Assembly (NCBI GenBank): GCA_944321755.1
Contig: CALUMM010000026.1
Location: 1 to 32,265 of the forward strand
Length of the DNA: 32,265 nt
Reading direction: 5' to 3'
DNA from: an uncultured Alistipes sp.
Lineage (GTDB): Bacteria; Bacteroidota; Bacteroidia; Bacteroidales; Rikenellaceae
Positions 23,399 through 30,424 of this stretch are shown in pieces. The number at the start of each line of letters is the position of its first letter. Position 1 is the stretch's first letter. The notes under the pieces were generated by a model, which saw nothing but the letters and a program-made list of their open reading frames with translations, ran no database searches and was not told the origin of the DNA. The translations under genes and the position numbers were made by a program.

Positions 23399-24370
23399 AT
23401 GCAAAACAACGAGCAACTCCTCCAAGCCATCGAAAATTACCTCGCGCAAACCGAATTCCCGGCCGAGCCCGAACTCCTCTATGCCCCGATCGGCTATTCG
23501 CTGGCTGGCGGGGGTAAACGACTCCGACCCATGCTCCTCGCACTCGCCTGCGGAATCTTCGCTGACGATTTCCAACGCGCACTGCCCGCAGCCGCGGCCG
23601 TCGAGGTCTTCCACAACTTCACGCTCCTGCACGACGACATCATGGACAATGCCGCCATGCGACGCGGGAAACCTTCGGTCTTTGCAAAATGGGGACAAAA
23701 CGTCGCCATCCTTTCCGGTGACGCCATGCTCATCTGCGCATACCGACTCCTGAGCGCAATACCCTCCCAACTCCTCCCACAGGTGCTCGCCACGTTCAAT
23801 ACCATGGCCCTCGAAGTCTGCGAAGGACAGCAGTACGACATGGATTTCGAACAAAAACCCAAAGTCTCGGTCGTCGAGTACATGCACATGATCGAACTCA
23901 AGACCTCCGTCCTCCTGGCCGGAGCCGTCGTCATCGGCGCCACGCTCGGAGGCGCCTCCGACGAGGATTGCCGCAAACTCCGACGTTTCGCCATCGAACT
24001 CGGACTCGCCTTCCAGCTCCAGGACGACCTGCTCGACAGCTACGGAGACGAACGACTCGGAAAAGCCATCGGCGGCGACATTCTCGAAGGAAAGAAAACC
24101 TACCTGATGATCACGGCCATGAGCCACGCCGACGAGGCCACCCGAGAGGTGCTACGCACAACCTACCGCAATCCCGGACTCTCCGACGAAGAGAAAATCA
24201 CCACCGTCAAGGCCATCTACGACCGTCTCGATATCCCACGCCTGACCGAACAGCAGATCTCCCTGCGATTCGAACGCGCACTGGCGATCCTCGACACCCT
24301 CTCCGTGGAGCCCGAACGCACCAAACGGATGCGCGACTACGCCGCCAGCCTGATGGGCCGCAAACAATAA
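23399..24370 (+). CDS. Polyprenyl (short-chain) diphosphate synthase
   Basis: This 323-residue trans-prenyltransferase condenses isopentenyl diphosphate with allylic diphosphates. Both Asp-rich motifs are intact: LLHDDIMDNAAMRRGKPS (Asp79, Asp80, Asp83) and LAFQLQDDLLDSYGDE (Asp209, Asp210, Asp213). GGGKRLRPML near residue 40 binds isopentenyl diphosphate, and GGDILEGKKTYL is also normal. A Phe lies five residues before the first Asp motif, which often limits chain length, so a farnesyl or geranylgeranyl product is a reasonable guess. ATG 23399 is preferred over an upstream TTG. It heads a tight operon, seven bases before the U32 gene, and uses the product of the pathway containing ispG elsewhere in the window. 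Confidence 0.93.
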   Translation: MQNNEQLLQAIENYLAQTEFPAEPELLYAPIGYSLAGGGKRLRPMLLALACGIFADDFQRALPAAAAVEVFHNFTLLHDDIMDNAAMRRGKPSVFAKWGQNVAILSGDAMLICAYRLLSAIPSQLLPQVLATFNTMALEVCEGQQYDMDFEQKPKVSVVEYMHMIELKTSVLLAGAVVIGATLGGASDEDCRKLRRFAIELGLAFQLQDDLLDSYGDERLGKAIGGDILEGKKTYLMITAMSHADEATREVLRTTYRNPGLSDEEKITTVKAIYDRLDIPRLTEQQISLRFERALAILDTLSVEPERTKRMRDYAASLMGRKQ

Positions 24371-24377
24371 CCCCGGC

Positions 24378-25634
24378 ATGAAGCGCTCGGAAATCGAAAT
24401 AATGGCCCCCGTGGGCTCCTACGAATCCCTGGCCGCGGCCATCCAGGCCGGGGCCGATGCCGTCTATTTCGGGGTCGGAAAGCTCAACATGCGTGCGGCA
24501 TCCGCTGCGAACTTCTCCCTCGACGATCTCGAACAAATCGTCGAAAAGGCCCACAAAGCCCGGGTCAGGGCCTATCTGACGGTCAATACGATCGTCTACG
24601 AGGAGGAGATCGAAGACCTCCACGCCGTCATCGACCGCGCCAAACGCGCCGGAGTCGACGCCGTGATCGCCTCCGACATGGCCGCCATCCGCTACGCCCG
24701 GCAGATCGGGCTGGAGGTGCACATCTCCACCCAGTGCAACATCTCCAACTCCGAGGCCGTGCGTTTCTACGCCCAATGGGCCGACACGGTGGTGCTGGCC
24801 CGCGAGCTATCCCTCGAACAGGTCGCAGCGATTCACCGCCGGATCGTCGAGGAGGAGATTCGGGGTCCGCGCGGCGAACGGGTCGAGATCGAGATGTTCG
24901 CACACGGAGCCCTCTGCATGTCGATCTCCGGGAAATGCTACCTCTCGCTCTACGAAACCGGCTGCTCGGCCAACCGCGGCGCCTGCCGCCAGCTGTGCCG
25001 CCGCAAATACACCGTCACCGACAGGGAGACCGGTGCACAGCTCGATATCGACGGGCGTTACGTCCTCTCGCCCAAGGATCTCTGCACGATCGACTTCCTG
25101 GACAAGATGGTCGCCGCCGGGGTCCGGGTCCTGAAGATCGAGGGGCGCGCCCGCGGCGCCGAATACGTGAAGCGCGTCGTGTCGTGCTACGACGAAGCCC
25201 TGAAGGCCATGGAGGCCGGAACATACACCCCGGAACTGGCCGCCGGACTCAAGGAGCGGCTCCGCGAAGTCTTCAACCGCGGATTCTGGGAGGGTTATTA
25301 CGCCGGACGGCCCGTCGTCGAGCACAGCCCCGCCTACGGATCGTCGGCCACCAAACGCAAGGTCTATGTCGGCAAGGTCGTGAACTTCTACAAGAAGCTC
25401 TCCGTCGCGGAGGTCGCCGTCGAGGCGTCGCCGGTCAGCGTCGGAGATGCCATCTTCTTCCTCGGCGCCACGACAGGCGTGGCCGAACAGACCCTCACCG
25501 AACTCCACGGCCCTGACGGAAAACCCTGCGAAACCGTCGCACAAGGTGAACTCTGCGCCATCCGCACCCCGCAACTGATCCGACGCGGAGACCAACTCTA
25601 CAAGTTCGTCGATGCAGAACTGACGGTCGGATAG
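24378..25634 (+). CDS. trhP: U32 family protein, probable tRNA 5-hydroxyuridine modification protein TrhP
   Basis: This 418-residue protein belongs to peptidase family U32, members of which (E. coli TrhP/YegQ, formerly called collagenase-like) take part in prephenate-dependent hydroxylation of U34 in tRNA. Visible traits are the N-terminal IMAPVGSYESLAAAIQAGADAVYFG, HISTQCNISNSEAVRFY, and the U32 signature EMFAHGALCMSISGKCYLS followed by TGCSANRGACRQLCRRKY, a Cys-rich set likely to hold an iron-sulfur cluster. LSPKDLCTIDFL and VLKIEGRARGAEYV follow, then a C-terminal beta domain (about 330-418). Length and order fit the TrhP type. It is seven bases after the prenyl synthase gene and six before the exporter gene. 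Confidence 0.88.
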   Translation: MKRSEIEIMAPVGSYESLAAAIQAGADAVYFGVGKLNMRAASAANFSLDDLEQIVEKAHKARVRAYLTVNTIVYEEEIEDLHAVIDRAKRAGVDAVIASDMAAIRYARQIGLEVHISTQCNISNSEAVRFYAQWADTVVLARELSLEQVAAIHRRIVEEEIRGPRGERVEIEMFAHGALCMSISGKCYLSLYETGCSANRGACRQLCRRKYTVTDRETGAQLDIDGRYVLSPKDLCTIDFLDKMVAAGVRVLKIEGRARGAEYVKRVVSCYDEALKAMEAGTYTPELAAGLKERLREVFNRGFWEGYYAGRPVVEHSPAYGSSATKRKVYVGKVVNFYKKLSVAEVAVEASPVSVGDAIFFLGATTGVAEQTLTELHGPDGKPCETVAQGELCAIRTPQLIRRGDQLYKFVDAELTVG

Positions 25635-25640
25635 GAAAAG

Positions 25641-27056
25641 ATGTATGCCACACCCCACATAGCAGGTCCCACGGACGGAATCCCGATGCCCCGACGGCTG
25701 GGAGCCATCCTCGCCGTCGCTTTCGGCGTATCCCTCTCGGTCATCGACGGATCCATCGCAAACGTCGCACTCCCCACCATCGGAGCTCAACTCGGCATCT
25801 CTGCCGCAGACTCCATCTGGGTCGTCAACGCATATCAGCTGGCCATTATGGTCTCCCTGCTCTCCTTTTCGGCCCTCGGAGACGTGATCGGATACCGAAA
25901 AGTCTATATCGGGGGATTGATGCTCTTCACCGTGGCTTCCGTCGGGTGCTCGCTCGCCGGATCCTTCCAGTCCCTCGTCCTCGCCCGCGTCTTGCAAGGG
26001 TTCGGCGCCGCGGCCATCACCTCCGTCAACACCACGCTCATCCGCTTCATCTACCCAAAGGCCCAACTCGGACGCGGCATGGGAATCAATGCCACGGTCG
26101 TCGCCGTCTCGGCTGTCGCAGGACCCACCATCGCCGCCGGAATCCTCGCCATCGCCGAATGGCCCTGGCTCTTCGCCGTAAACATCCCCATCGGACTGGC
26201 GGCCCTCAGCCTCAGCCACCGGTTCCTCCCACAGAACCCCGTCCGGGATGCCGCTCACCGGTTCAGCTGGCGCGATGCCGTAATGAACGCACTCACCTTC
26301 GGACTCCTCATGGCTTCGGTCGAGGGTTTCTCCCACGGAATAAACCCGACGCTCCTCTCCTTCGGCATCGCGGCCCTGCTCGTCATCGGATTCTTCTTCA
26401 TCCGCTCCCAACTCCGCGAAACATACCCCATTCTGCCATTCGACCTGCTCCGAATCCCGATCTTCTCGGTCTCGATGCTCACCTCCATCTGCTCGTTCGT
26501 CGCCCAGATGCTCGCACTGGTCGCCCTGCCATTCTACCTGCAGCACGCCTGCGGATACAGCGACGTGCAGACCGGACTCATCCTTACGGCCTGGCCTGCC
26601 GTCATCATCGTCGTGGCCCCCGTGGCCGGAATGCTCGTCGAACGCATCCATGCTGGACTGCTCGGTGGAATCGGCCTTACGACCATGGCTACCGGGCTCT
26701 TCCTCCTGGCCTGGATCCCCGAAAATCCCTCCGCCTTCGGGCTCATCTGGAGACTGGTTCTCTGCGGAGCCGGATTCGGGCTCTTCCAGTCCCCGAACAA
26801 CAGCATCCTGATCGCTTCCGCTCCGCCCTCCCGAAGCGGCTCCGCAAGCGGAATGCTCGCCACGGCCCGGCTCGTCGGACAAACAACCGGAGCCGCGCTG
26901 ATGGCCATGCTCTTCCATTTCGTCCCCCGGAACAGCACCCATACCGCCCTGATGATCGCCGGAGGATGCGCCGTAACGGCCGCCATCATCAGCTTCGCAC
27001 GCATTTCACTTCCCCTGCCCGAAGGACTCGAACGCAAACGAAAACAAAAAGCATGA
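25641..27056 (+). CDS. MFS transporter, DHA2 (EmrB/QacA-like) family
   Basis: This 471-residue inner-membrane protein has about 14 predicted helices, the number typical of the DHA2 drug:H+ antiporter group. Motifs are SVIDGSIANVALPTIG in the first helix, GDVIGYRKVYIGG (motif A) near residue 80, LARVLQGFGAAA (motif B) near 117, and AGPTIAAGILA (motif C) near 155, which marks antiporters. Possible exports include drugs, bile acids or metabolites; the substrate is unknown. The C-terminus is short and basic (ERKRKQKA). It overlaps the S66 peptidase gene by four bases (ATGA), so the two are coupled. No regulator is adjacent. Confidence 0.92.
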   Translation: MYATPHIAGPTDGIPMPRRLGAILAVAFGVSLSVIDGSIANVALPTIGAQLGISAADSIWVVNAYQLAIMVSLLSFSALGDVIGYRKVYIGGLMLFTVASVGCSLAGSFQSLVLARVLQGFGAAAITSVNTTLIRFIYPKAQLGRGMGINATVVAVSAVAGPTIAAGILAIAEWPWLFAVNIPIGLAALSLSHRFLPQNPVRDAAHRFSWRDAVMNALTFGLLMASVEGFSHGINPTLLSFGIAALLVIGFFFIRSQLRETYPILPFDLLRIPIFSVSMLTSICSFVAQMLALVALPFYLQHACGYSDVQTGLILTAWPAVIIVVAPVAGMLVERIHAGLLGGIGLTTMATGLFLLAWIPENPSAFGLIWRLVLCGAGFGLFQSPNNSILIASAPPSRSGSASGMLATARLVGQTTGAALMAMLFHFVPRNSTHTALMIAGGCAVTAAIISFARISLPLPEGLERKRKQKA

Positions 27057-28051
27057 AACGCCTGATTCCGTTGCTGCTGTGCCTCCTTCCCCTCGGCACC
27101 GCAGCCCAGGACCCCGACTCCGGCCGATTCATCCGACCGCCCTATCTCCACCGCGGAGACACCATAGGAATCGTATCCCCCGCCGGGAAACTCCCCAAAA
27201 AGATCGATACGGCCAGGATCCGCGAACGCTTCGAAGCCTGGGGCCTGCATCCGAAATTCGGAAGGTTCTGGAGCTGCCGCGAACACCCCTACTTCGCCGC
27301 CACGGACCAACAGCGCGCCGAAGACCTCCAGCGCATGATCGACGACCCTTCGGTCAAGGCGATTCTGGCCGGACGCGGCGGATACGGATCGGTGAGGCTG
27401 CTCCCCCTCGTGGACTTCTCGCCCCTGCGCGAAAACCCGAAATGGATCGCCGGATTCAGTGACGTCACAACCCTGCACCTCGTCCTGCGGCGGCTCGGCA
27501 TCGAATCCATTCACGGACCGATGCCCTCCGGATTCCGGTTCGACGACGACGGGGAGGACGACTCCGCCGAATCGCTCCGCAAGGCCCTCTTCGGCGAAAC
27601 ACTCCGCATCGAGATCGACCCCCACCCGCTGAACCGAACCGGAACGGCCCGCGGACGCCTGGCCGGCGGAAACCTCACGGTCCTCTGCGCCGCAAACGGA
27701 ACCCCCGAAGCCCTCGAAACCGAAACGCCGACCGTCCTGCTCATCGAGGAGATCGGCGAATTCGCCTACCGCATCGACCGCATGATGCAGAGCCTCGAAC
27801 GCTGCGGCGTGCTGCGAAACGTCCGGGCCGTCCTCGTGGGGCATTTCTCGAAGACGATCGGATGCGACAAGTTCGGGGTCCCCGATGCCGAAACCATCAT
27901 TGCACGGTATCTCCGGGATCTGAAGATTCCCGTCGTATTCGGATTCCCCGCCGGGCACGAAGAACCCAACCTCGCCCTCTACATGGGCCGCGAAGTATCC
28001 GTCCGGGTCGACAAAACAGGCGCCTCGATCGATTTCCATACCGCAGAGTAA
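27053..28051 (+). CDS. Exported S66 family LD-carboxypeptidase
   Basis: This 332-residue serine peptidase resembles LD-carboxypeptidase A, which trims the terminal D-Ala from murein tetrapeptides during peptidoglycan recycling. Visible motifs are GDTIGIVSPAG, ILAGRGGYGSVRLL, GFSDVTTLHL with Ser136 as nucleophile, LIEEIGEFAYRIDRM (Glu232) and FPAGHEEPNLAL (His302), giving the Ser-Glu-His triad. Unlike the cytoplasmic E. coli enzyme it begins with a signal peptide (about 1-18, ending TAAQ), so it should act in the periplasm. The ATG at 27053 overlaps the exporter stop by four bases. Its own stop codon forms part of the following terminator stem. Confidence 0.92.
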   Translation: MKRLIPLLLCLLPLGTAAQDPDSGRFIRPPYLHRGDTIGIVSPAGKLPKKIDTARIRERFEAWGLHPKFGRFWSCREHPYFAATDQQRAEDLQRMIDDPSVKAILAGRGGYGSVRLLPLVDFSPLRENPKWIAGFSDVTTLHLVLRRLGIESIHGPMPSGFRFDDDGEDDSAESLRKALFGETLRIEIDPHPLNRTGTARGRLAGGNLTVLCAANGTPEALETETPTVLLIEEIGEFAYRIDRMMQSLERCGVLRNVRAVLVGHFSKTIGCDKFGVPDAETIIARYLRDLKIPVVFGFPAGHEEPNLALYMGREVSVRVDKTGASIDFHTAE

Positions 28052-28070
28052 CGGGTTTTCCCGTTTTTTT
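28050..28070 (+). terminator. Compact terminator that includes the S66 stop codon
   Basis: AACGGG (28050-28055) and CCCGTT (28060-28065) pair around TTTT, with five further T after the stem. The last two bases of the TAA stop form the base of the stem. Confidence 0.8.
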
Positions 28071-28071
28071 C

Positions 28072-28079
28072 TATATTTG
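28072..28079 (+). promoter_or_regulatory. Candidate -7 box for the Xaa-Pro aminopeptidase gene
   Basis: TATATTTG matches the -7 consensus exactly and starts two bases after the preceding terminator's T tract. The predicted leader is about 15 nucleotides. A -33 TTTG is not seen. Confidence 0.55.
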
Positions 28080-28098
28080 CAGGAAACAACATGTACCT

Positions 28099-29490
28099 AT
28101 GTTTGCTGCCAAAACCTATACCGCACGCCGCCGCGAGCTGCGTACCAAAATCGGAGAGGGCATCATCCTCCTGCCCGGAAACCCCCTCTCACCCAACAAT
28201 TACCCCAACAACGCCTACTATTTCCGCCAGGACTCCTCGTTCCGATACTATTTCGGGCTGAACGTCCCCGATATCGTCGGAGTAATCGACGCCGATTCCG
28301 GCGAAGAGGCCCTCTACGGCGACGACTTCACCGTCGAGGACATCATCTGGACCGGTCCGCAACCCACCCTCCGCGACATGGGGGCCGAGGTCGGCGTGAC
28401 GAAGACCTTCCCGATGGCCGAACTCGCCGCACGCATCCGCAAGGCCATCGCCCTCGGGCGCAAGATCCACTACCTCCCGCCCTATCGCGGCGAAACCAAA
28501 CTCCAGCTCTCGGAACTCCTCGGCATCAAACCCGGAGCCCTGCACGACTACAAGTCCGTCGACCTGATGTTCGCCGTGGCCGAAATGCGCGAGAAGAAGA
28601 GCCCCGAGGAGATCGAAGCCATGGAACGCGCCTTCCGCATCGGATACGACATGCACCTGCTGGCCATGAAGATGTGCCGCCCGGGCATCGTCGAGCGTGA
28701 GATCGCCGGGGCCATCGAAGGGGTGGCCAAGTCGTGCGGACAGGGCGTCTCGTTCCCCTCGATCGTCTCGCAGCACGGCGAAACGCTCCACAACCTCAAC
28801 GCCGAAGGCGTGCTGGAGGAGGGTCGGCTGCTGCTGTGCGACGCCGGAGGCGAAAGCGTCGAGGGGTACTGCTCGGACCATACCCGCACCTATCCTGTCA
28901 GCGGACGCTTCACCCAGAAACAGAAGGAGATTTACAACATCGTACTCGCGGCCCACGACCACGTGGCTCGCATCGTCAAACCCCACATGATGTACACCGA
29001 GGTGCACAACGCAGCCTACATGGTCCTCGCCGAAGGGTTGGTCGGATTGGGCATCCTCAAGGGTTCGCCCGCCGATGCCGTGGCCGCCGGAGCCATGACC
29101 ATGCTCATGCCCCACGGACTCGGGCACGGATTGGGAATGGACGTGCACGACTGCGAGGCCATGGGCGAACGTTCGTTCGACTTCTCGACGATCGCCGAAC
29201 GCGCCGCACAGTCCGGAACCTGCATCTACCGCGCCGCCTGGAGGCTCGAACCCGGAACCATTCTGACCGATGAGCCGGGACTCTACTTCATCCCCGCGCT
29301 GATCGACAAGTGCCGCGCCGAGGGGCTTTACAAGGGAATTGTCGACTACGACGCCCTCGACGCCTACCGCGATTTCGGCGGAATCCGCATCGAGGACGAC
29401 ATTCTCGTCACCGAAACCGGCAGCCGCATCCTCGGAGACCGCAAGATCCCCGCAACGGTCGAAGAGCTGGAGGCCGTCGTCGGAAAATAA
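28099..29490 (+). CDS. Xaa-Pro aminopeptidase (M24B, aminopeptidase P type)
   Basis: This 463-residue metallopeptidase removes an N-terminal residue that precedes proline. An N-terminal creatinase-like domain (about 1-165, including PNNAYYFRQDSSFRYYFGL) precedes the pita-bread catalytic domain. All five metal ligands are visible: Asp248 and Asp260 (DAGGESVEGYCSDHTR), His343 (HGLGHGLGMDVHD), Glu392 (TDEPGLYF) and Glu432 (GGIRIEDDILVTE). No signal peptide is seen, so it should be cytoplasmic. The ATG at 28099 fits the -7 box upstream; a nearby ATG at 28091 is out of frame. No clear terminator separates it from the next gene, 82 bases away. Confidence 0.95.
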   Translation: MFAAKTYTARRRELRTKIGEGIILLPGNPLSPNNYPNNAYYFRQDSSFRYYFGLNVPDIVGVIDADSGEEALYGDDFTVEDIIWTGPQPTLRDMGAEVGVTKTFPMAELAARIRKAIALGRKIHYLPPYRGETKLQLSELLGIKPGALHDYKSVDLMFAVAEMREKKSPEEIEAMERAFRIGYDMHLLAMKMCRPGIVEREIAGAIEGVAKSCGQGVSFPSIVSQHGETLHNLNAEGVLEEGRLLLCDAGGESVEGYCSDHTRTYPVSGRFTQKQKEIYNIVLAAHDHVARIVKPHMMYTEVHNAAYMVLAEGLVGLGILKGSPADAVAAGAMTMLMPHGLGHGLGMDVHDCEAMGERSFDFSTIAERAAQSGTCIYRAAWRLEPGTILTDEPGLYFIPALIDKCRAEGLYKGIVDYDALDAYRDFGGIRIEDDILVTETGSRILGDRKIPATVEELEAVVGK

Positions 29491-29572
29491 CTCTTAAAGG
29501 GTGTCCGGATCCGGATGAAAACCGGAACCCGGGTCCCGTCCGAAAACTGAAAAACAGATCGATCCGATAAAG

Positions 29573-30250
29573 ATGAAAAAGATCATTTTCGCGCTGCTGG
29601 CGGCCGCCCCGCTGCTTGCAGCCGCACAACCGAAGGATTGGGCCAACTACGGCCGCTATGCCGGGGCCAATGCCCAACTGACCCAGGCCCCCGACGTCGT
29701 GTTCATGGGAAACTCCATCACCGACGGCTGGGACGACGCCCATCCCGAATTCTTCACCGAAAACAACTTCGCCTGCCGCGGAATCAGCGGACAGGTCACC
29801 TCGCAGATGCTCTGCCGCTTCCGCGCCGACGTCATCAACCTCCGACCGAAGGCCGTCGTGATCCTCGCCGGGACCAACGACCTGGCCCTCAACAACGGCC
29901 CGATCGAGATGGAGCACATCGTCGAAAATATCGTCTCGATGGCCGAACTCGCCCTCGCAGCCCGGATTCAACCCATCATCTGCTCGGTGCTCCCCGCCGG
30001 AAAATACGGCTGGAGACCCGAGGTCGAGCAGGTCCCCGAAAAGATCCGAGAACTGAATGCACGGCTCCGCGAATACGCCCTGGAGCGCGGAATCGCCTGG
30101 GTCGACTACCATCCGGCCCTCGCGGCCGAGGACGGATCGATGCGCCCCGAATACACCCGCGACGGCGTACACCCCACCCGTGCGGGATACGACGTCATGG
30201 AGCAGGTGATCGCTCCGGCTCTCGAACCCTACCAATCGACAAAGCCGTAG
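29573..30250 (+). CDS. Exported SGNH/GDSL-type esterase
   Basis: This 225-residue protein has a signal peptide (about 1-19, ending LAAAQ) and a single SGNH hydrolase domain. Motifs are VFMGNSITDGW with Ser48 as nucleophile, RGISGQVTSQML (oxyanion Gly), ILAGTNDLALNNG (oxyanion Asn) and RDGVHPTRAGY with Asp197 and His200. It is the lysophospholipase/acetylesterase-like type frequently found in Bacteroidota; substrates are often acetylated glycans, but this is not shown here. It differs from the other SGNH protein in the window, which has an extra N-terminal domain. A strong terminator follows. Confidence 0.92.
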   Translation: MKKIIFALLAAAPLLAAAQPKDWANYGRYAGANAQLTQAPDVVFMGNSITDGWDDAHPEFFTENNFACRGISGQVTSQMLCRFRADVINLRPKAVVILAGTNDLALNNGPIEMEHIVENIVSMAELALAARIQPIICSVLPAGKYGWRPEVEQVPEKIRELNARLREYALERGIAWVDYHPALAAEDGSMRPEYTRDGVHPTRAGYDVMEQVIAPALEPYQSTKP

Positions 30251-30273
30251 CCGCCGATCCGCCCAAAGTCACG

Positions 30274-30301
30274 AAAATCGCCCCGCAAGGGCGATTTTTT
30301 T
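30274..30301 (+). terminator. Rho-independent terminator after the SGNH esterase gene
   Basis: Ten-base perfect arms (30274-30283 and 30289-30298) flank a 5-base loop, with the T tract running on to 30301. Confidence 0.92.
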
Positions 30302-30333
30302 CTCCCCGAAAGTTGTTTTTCCCGATTATTTCG

Positions 30334-30341
30334 TATATTTA
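30334..30341 (+). promoter_or_regulatory. Weak candidate -7 box for the EF-G-like gene
   Basis: TATATTTA matches the -7 consensus at all fixed positions but the final G. It lies about 85 bases before the start codon. The -33 region has only a partial match (GTTG), so activator dependence is possible. Confidence 0.35.
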
Positions 30342-30424
30342 TAGTCGCGCAAAAAAACGGGCCCGAATCCCGCCCGCCCAAATGCCGCCCAAAACGAAAC
30401 AAAATACCTAAAACTATTCGGAAT

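Noticed and set aside
24807-26942. A 711-codon minus-strand open frame across the U32 and exporter genes
   Set aside because: It spans two well-supported genes in antisense and is dominated by Asp, Gly and Glu, as expected from high-GC shadow frames.
25946-27052. N-terminal extension of the S66 peptidase reading frame
   Set aside because: The frame is open far upstream inside the exporter gene, but the signal peptide starts at 27053 with an ATGA junction, and the extension is Arg/Pro-rich shadow sequence.
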